Positions 38,917 through 42,273 of a stretch of 42,273 bases of DNA are shown here, piece after piece. The notes below the pieces were generated by a model. It had not been told where the DNA came from. It ran no database searches and saw nothing but the letters and a program-made list of their open reading frames with translations. The first letter of the stretch is position 1. Every line of letters begins with the position of its first letter. Made by a program: the position numbers and the translations under genes. Source of the stretch: Bacteroidota bacterium (GTDB taxonomy: Bacteria; Bacteroidota; Bacteroidia; AKYH767-A; JABDAW01); NCBI GenBank assembly GCA_013288905.1, contig JABDAW010000004.1:1-42273 (forward strand). The letters are read 5' to 3'.

Positions 38917-39629
38917 AAACAATAATCACCATTATCCTGTTCTTAGTTATTGCTGGACTCTCCCTGACAGTCTATCGGTCAGGGAACTCTACAATAAACG
39001 AAGTATCCGTTCTTCGTGATGTAACGGACCGACAACTTTCACAGCCGCAAGCGGGTGAAATAATCCCATTATTTGCCTTGAATTCTCACCTGTGGAATGG
39101 AGGGATTTTTCGCTTTGCCAATATTACCGACGTGAGCTATATGCCCGCACAGGAAGTGTGTATCGGCACAGCGAATCAGTGGCTTTCAAATCGGTATGAT
39201 CGTGAGAAGACCATAAAAGGATTTACTTCCCAAGTAACTCAAATTCTGGCGAATACCCAACACGATTCGATTGGAAAAATGCACTCATCAGTCTATATGC
39301 CGATTGCCAGCGAATTAAACCGTTTAAGCCGAAGCAAATCCTCGCGGCGCATCCTCTTGGTGTATTCTGATTTAATGGAGAATGATGTGGATTATTCCTT
39401 TTACAACTGCAAAACGCTTTCTCAATTGAAATCAAATTATGCCTTAGCCAGTTTGAAATTCAATCAAATGATGCCCCTGCAAAACCTTGTAGGGATTGAG
39501 GTACATTTGCTATATCAGCCGCCTACTGTTGAAAGTGATGGGCAGTACAGAATCGTATCTACCTTTTACCAAAGGTTATTGGAGAGCAAAGGAGCTACCG
39601 TGACCATTTCAGCAAATTTTATGCACTAA
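38913..39629 (+). CDS. VWA-like exported protein of the mobilization module
   Basis: 238 aa. An N-terminal hydrophobic segment (IITIILFLVIAGLSLTVYRSG) serves as signal or anchor. SVLRDVTDRQLSQP followed later by SSRRILLVYSDLMENDVDYS resembles the first and central strands of a von Willebrand A domain, though the MIDAS DxSxS is degenerate (DVTDR). It overlaps the coiled-coil membrane protein by 4 nt and precedes the 48-aa gene by 15 bp. Function unknown. Confidence 0.65.
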   Translation: MKTIITIILFLVIAGLSLTVYRSGNSTINEVSVLRDVTDRQLSQPQAGEIIPLFALNSHLWNGGIFRFANITDVSYMPAQEVCIGTANQWLSNRYDREKTIKGFTSQVTQILANTQHDSIGKMHSSVYMPIASELNRLSRSKSSRRILLVYSDLMENDVDYSFYNCKTLSQLKSNYALASLKFNQMMPLQNLVGIEVHLLYQPPTVESDGQYRIVSTFYQRLLESKGATVTISANFMH

Positions 39630-39644
39630 CAAAAAATTAAACAG

Positions 39645-39791
39645 ATGAAAGCAAAGAGTATTTTATGGGGAATATGTAAATTCATATTCAAGCTTTTTCT
39701 GTTGCTTTTAAGAGGAACATTTCGGCTTGCCGAAGTGTTCCTTCACGAAGTGAACGACTGGCTGCAAACCATTATCAAATCTATACACTGA
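39645..39791 (+). CDS. 48-aa small hydrophobic protein upstream of the coupling ATPase
   Basis: ATG 39645 to TGA 39791. It starts MKAKSILWGICKFIFKLFLL, then LLLRGTFRLAEVFLHEVNDW and LQTIIKSIH: one membrane-spanning helix followed by an amphipathic helix. It fills the gap between the VWA-like and TraG-like genes with 15 bp and 5 bp spacing, consistent with an operon member. Could be a small accessory of the coupling complex; no family recognised. Confidence 0.6.
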   Translation: MKAKSILWGICKFIFKLFLLLLRGTFRLAEVFLHEVNDWLQTIIKSIH

Positions 39792-39796
39792 ATAAA

Positions 39797-41245
39797 ATGA
39801 TCATGCTAATTCAATTTATCGAATTCATCTTCGGCTTGCTGGAGAGCATACTTAAATTTGCCTTTGAATTTATCTCTGAACTGTTCTCCCAAATCCCTGC
39901 TAAAAACCGTGAATTTAACGCTGAATTTGCCTCACAGGGAACCTTGTTATCCAGTAAGAATACAGGCTTTTGCTTGACAGGCAGAAGGAATTTAAGCCTC
40001 AAAGATTCCTACCAAAATGCCCTGATCACGGGGGGCACGGGAACGGGCAAATCAAGCGTGATACTGATTCCCTCCCTGTTTACCATGAAGGGTAGTTATA
40101 TTGTCCACGATCCTTCAGGTGAGCTTTATTTAAAGACTTCGGGCTTCCTATCACAAAAGGGATATGACGTTAAGGTGCTCAATTTTGCCCGTCCTGGGGC
40201 TTCTTCGGGATATAACCCGCTTGTAAGGGCAAATTCCTCTTCTGACATCCAAAAAATAGCTTCCTTGTTAATTGCCTGTGGGCTTGGCAAAGCCAAAGAC
40301 CCGTTCTGGAATATACAGGGTACTTCATTGCTCTCCATGCTTATTTCAATCCTGAAACAACAAGACAAAGAATTTCAGAATTTGTACAATGTCCGGTTGC
40401 TCTTAAATGCTCTGGGAGGCAACCCTGAAATGGTAGATAAACTATTCAGCAAACATGCGGACGATATTTTATTTGCCGAATACAAATCGTTCCTTTCCTA
40501 TGATACCAAAGTAGCACAAGGAATTATTGCCACATGCAAGGCGGCACTCCAATTATTCAGTGATGAATCGGTAGCACAGGTAACCTCGTTTGACAACTTG
40601 GATTTTCAGGATTTCAGAAACAAACCTACCGTATTGTATATCCAAAATTCCGTTGCCGATCAAAAGTATTATAGCGTTCTTACCTCACTATTCTTTGAAC
40701 AGTTCTTCTCGTATGTTCTGGGTCGTTTTCCAAAAGATAAAGAACAAGACATTTTCCTCTTGATTGACGAAGCTTCTTCTCTGAACCTGCCAACACTTCC
40801 GCTTGCTGTTGCGAATGTCCGCAAACACCGGAGTGGAATCATGCTGTTGGTGCAGGATTTCAGCCAGTTGATACATCACTACGGCAAGTATGATGCGGAC
40901 GGAATCAAGTCTAATTGCTTTGCCAAAATGTTCTTTACTGGACAAAGTTTAGAAACATCAAAGGAACTGGAACAAACATTAGGCAAGTACCAGTATGAAG
41001 ATGCGAAAGGCTCAAAAGTAGTCAGACCTCTTATGACCAATGATGAGATCAGGACAATGGAAAAGAACCGCGCCTTGCTCATTTCTGGGCATCATAAGCC
41101 CATTTTTGCCAAGTTACGACCGTATTATAAAAGCCCTTTATTTACGCAATACAGCAAAATCGAACCGCCATTAATGAATAGGGAAGTATCTTTTGAGAAT
41201 ATTCCTTCAATATTATCCACTAACATTCTTTCTTCACATGAGTAA
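39797..41245 (+). CDS. VirD4/TraG-type coupling ATPase (mobilization)
   Basis: 482 aa. A short N-terminal hydrophobic region (MLIQFIEFIFGLLESILKF) is followed by a FtsK/HerA-type ATPase: Walker A ITGGTGTGKSSVILIPSLF (~77-95), YIVHDPSGELYLKTSGFL (TraD/TraG signature), Walker B DIFLLIDEASSLNLPTLP, and VRKHRSGIMLLVQDFSQL. It links the relaxosome to a type IV secretion channel. It is smaller than conjugative TraG and lacks the usual N-terminal two-helix domain, as in mobilizable elements of Bacteroidota. The stop overlaps the next start by 8 nt. Confidence 0.87.
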   Translation: MIMLIQFIEFIFGLLESILKFAFEFISELFSQIPAKNREFNAEFASQGTLLSSKNTGFCLTGRRNLSLKDSYQNALITGGTGTGKSSVILIPSLFTMKGSYIVHDPSGELYLKTSGFLSQKGYDVKVLNFARPGASSGYNPLVRANSSSDIQKIASLLIACGLGKAKDPFWNIQGTSLLSMLISILKQQDKEFQNLYNVRLLLNALGGNPEMVDKLFSKHADDILFAEYKSFLSYDTKVAQGIIATCKAALQLFSDESVAQVTSFDNLDFQDFRNKPTVLYIQNSVADQKYYSVLTSLFFEQFFSYVLGRFPKDKEQDIFLLIDEASSLNLPTLPLAVANVRKHRSGIMLLVQDFSQLIHHYGKYDADGIKSNCFAKMFFTGQSLETSKELEQTLGKYQYEDAKGSKVVRPLMTNDEIRTMEKNRALLISGHHKPIFAKLRPYYKSPLFTQYSKIEPPLMNREVSFENIPSILSTNILSSHE

Positions 41246-41717
41246 AAAAAATAACAACGCAATGTGGGATTACCTTGAATCCATCGGCATTCTGGAGCAT
41301 GGGACGGATGAGGAAATTAAGGAAGCAAAAAAGATATATCGCAAAAAATACTTGTTGAAATATAAGCAAACGCAACGGGCGGACAAGCCGGAATTCAATA
41401 TTAGTTTTTCAGATAAGAATGGGGAATATACAAGAGTAGAATCATCAGCTACAAAACACAATTTGACCGTAACTGCTTTCATTAAAAAAGCCACCCTTGC
41501 ATACATAGAGAACAAATATGTGGTTCCTAATACACTGCAAATTTCCAAACTGGAACAAGTGCTTTCGGAGTGTCTCAATGAAGTACAGAAGATAGTCAAA
41601 ACCAAAGAACGGTTTATGTTTGATAGGGAAGATAAATACAAGGCAATTGAAAAGAGAATTGAAAAATTAGAAGTACAAATTGACAGCATCTTTCGGCATC
41701 CTCCTTTAGCACAATGA
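41238..41717 (+). CDS. MobC-like relaxosome accessory protein
   Basis: 159 aa from ATG 41238 (MSKKNNNAMWDYLESIG); the frame extended to 41193 lies inside the coupling ATPase. The middle EFNISFSDKNGEYTRVESSA followed by TKHNLTVTAFIKKATLAYIE is a ribbon-helix-helix-like DNA-binding segment, as in MobC proteins. The C-terminus is a coiled coil (KYKAIEKRIEKLEVQIDSIF). It overlaps the relaxase start by 4 nt, the classic mobC-relaxase arrangement. Assignment rests on context plus fold pattern. Confidence 0.75.
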   Translation: MSKKNNNAMWDYLESIGILEHGTDEEIKEAKKIYRKKYLLKYKQTQRADKPEFNISFSDKNGEYTRVESSATKHNLTVTAFIKKATLAYIENKYVVPNTLQISKLEQVLSECLNEVQKIVKTKERFMFDREDKYKAIEKRIEKLEVQIDSIFRHPPLAQ

Positions 41718-42273
41718 TCATAAAATACAAGTCATTCAAGAAACCGCAGTTTGGTAATTTATTAAAATATATGACCGATGAAAAGAAACGTCTGTTTGAT
41801 GGCAAGGGCGGGTCTTTTGCTATTACTCATAACCTTAAAGGATTGAGCATTGATATATGGGAAAAACAATTTTTGGACAATGACAAATTTCGTAATGTCT
41901 CAAGAAAAGACAGTATTTATCTTAGCCATGAAATTCTATCTTGGCATAAAGATGATGCAAAAGAATTGACATTGGAAAAAATGCAGGAAATTGCATATGA
42001 ATACATACAACAAAGAAACCCGAATGGCATGTATGTTGCCATTCCTCACTTCGACAAAGATCATTATCATATTCACATCTGCGCCTCTGGTATTGAATAT
42101 CGCACGGGCAAGGCACTTCGGCTCTCTAAAGCTGACTTTGGAAATCTTAAAAAGGATATTCAAAACTACCAACTGGAAAAATTCCCTGAACTATCAAAAT
42201 CGGTTGTCGAGCATGGCAAAAAAGGTAAGGGTCGAATGACTGAAAAAGAGTTTCAAATGAAGCGAAGGGCGGG
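41714..42273 (+). CDS. Relaxase/mobilization nuclease (partial, continues beyond window)
   Basis: ATG 41714, open to the window end (186 codons). It starts MIIKYKSFKKPQFGNLLKYM. The three-histidine metal site is visible in PHFDKDHYHIHICASG (HxxxxxHxHxH form), typical of MobP/MobA-like HUH relaxases that nick oriT. A Tyr in the first 20 residues (Y5 or Y19) could be catalytic. The later helix MTEKEFQMKRRA ends at the edge. Overlaps mobC by ATGA. It marks the right part of the window as a mobilizable element. Confidence 0.85.
   Translation, partial: MIIKYKSFKKPQFGNLLKYMTDEKKRLFDGKGGSFAITHNLKGLSIDIWEKQFLDNDKFRNVSRKDSIYLSHEILSWHKDDAKELTLEKMQEIAYEYIQQRNPNGMYVAIPHFDKDHYHIHICASGIEYRTGKALRLSKADFGNLKKDIQNYQLEKFPELSKSVVEHGKKGKGRMTEKEFQMKRRA

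Overview
The window looks like a chromosomal segment of a Bacteroidota bacterium (Chitinophagia/Sphingobacteriia/Flavobacteriia-like; I cannot place it to genus). It is AT-rich. It carries a protein with a C-terminal type IX secretion (T9SS) sorting domain, a large SBBP/Ig-repeat surface protein, and an RpoD-type sigma factor of the short Bacteroidota kind. Several genes have TAnnTTTG-type -7 boxes, once as a full TTTG-N19-TAnnTTTG promoter, and the intergenic spaces are filled with low-complexity palindromes. All calls come from reading the sequence; no database search was possible.

Layout. 1-3162 (minus): N-terminal 1054 codons of a giant SBBP + Ig-like repeat adhesin. 3163-3810: a 21-bp tandem array and a 44-nt palindromic element. 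3811-8393 (minus): a compact run PASTA protein > T9SS cargo protein > HEPN > MNT nucleotidyltransferase > RluD pseudouridine synthase. 8484-12050 (minus): two POT peptide transporters separated by a 42-bp repeat array. 12267-15057 (plus): a TMTC-like membrane/TPR protein and endonuclease III. 15097-18498 (minus): an RpoD-like sigma factor whose N-terminus is out of frame across an AAAG tetranucleotide run, then two GT4 glycosyltransferases. 18499-19180: a palindrome-rich repeat island including a perfect 43-bp inverted repeat. 19181-20992 (minus): lipoprotein, ThiL, tRNA-Val(GAC).

20993-28063 is an accessory island. A 17-unit 21-bp array is followed by a HepT/MntA (type VII) toxin-antitoxin pair bracketed by ~90-bp direct repeats. 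Then comes a tightly overlapping five-ORF operon, visibly more AT-rich than its surroundings: a double-GHKL ATPase/histidine-kinase-like protein, a receiver-domain response regulator, a coiled-coil ORF (probably the frameshifted tail of the regulator), an HNH endonuclease and an Eco57I/TaqI-like adenine methyltransferase. I regard this as a two-component-like sensor coupled to a restriction-modification cassette and as the best candidate for a poorly described defence system here.

28118-36757 (minus) returns to core-type genes: a basic-tailed hypothetical protein, PolA, a lipoprotein, an SLC13/RCK_C permease, a LolD-type ABC ATPase and a TPR protein. A rhomboid protease (36866-37546, plus) follows. 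From 37834 to the right edge (plus) lies a mobilization module: coiled-coil membrane protein, VWA-like protein, 48-aa peptide, VirD4/TraG coupling ATPase, MobC-like accessory protein and the start of a relaxase. This suggests that an integrated mobilizable element begins near 37.6-37.8 kb.

Recurring themes are (i) three unrelated intergenic arrays with periods of 21, 42 and 21 bp, (ii) two HEPN-MNT pairs of different subfamilies, (iii) two apparent frameshifts at simple repeats (AAAG x3 in the sigma factor, A9 in the response regulator), and (iv) gene starts that run into palindromic repeats.
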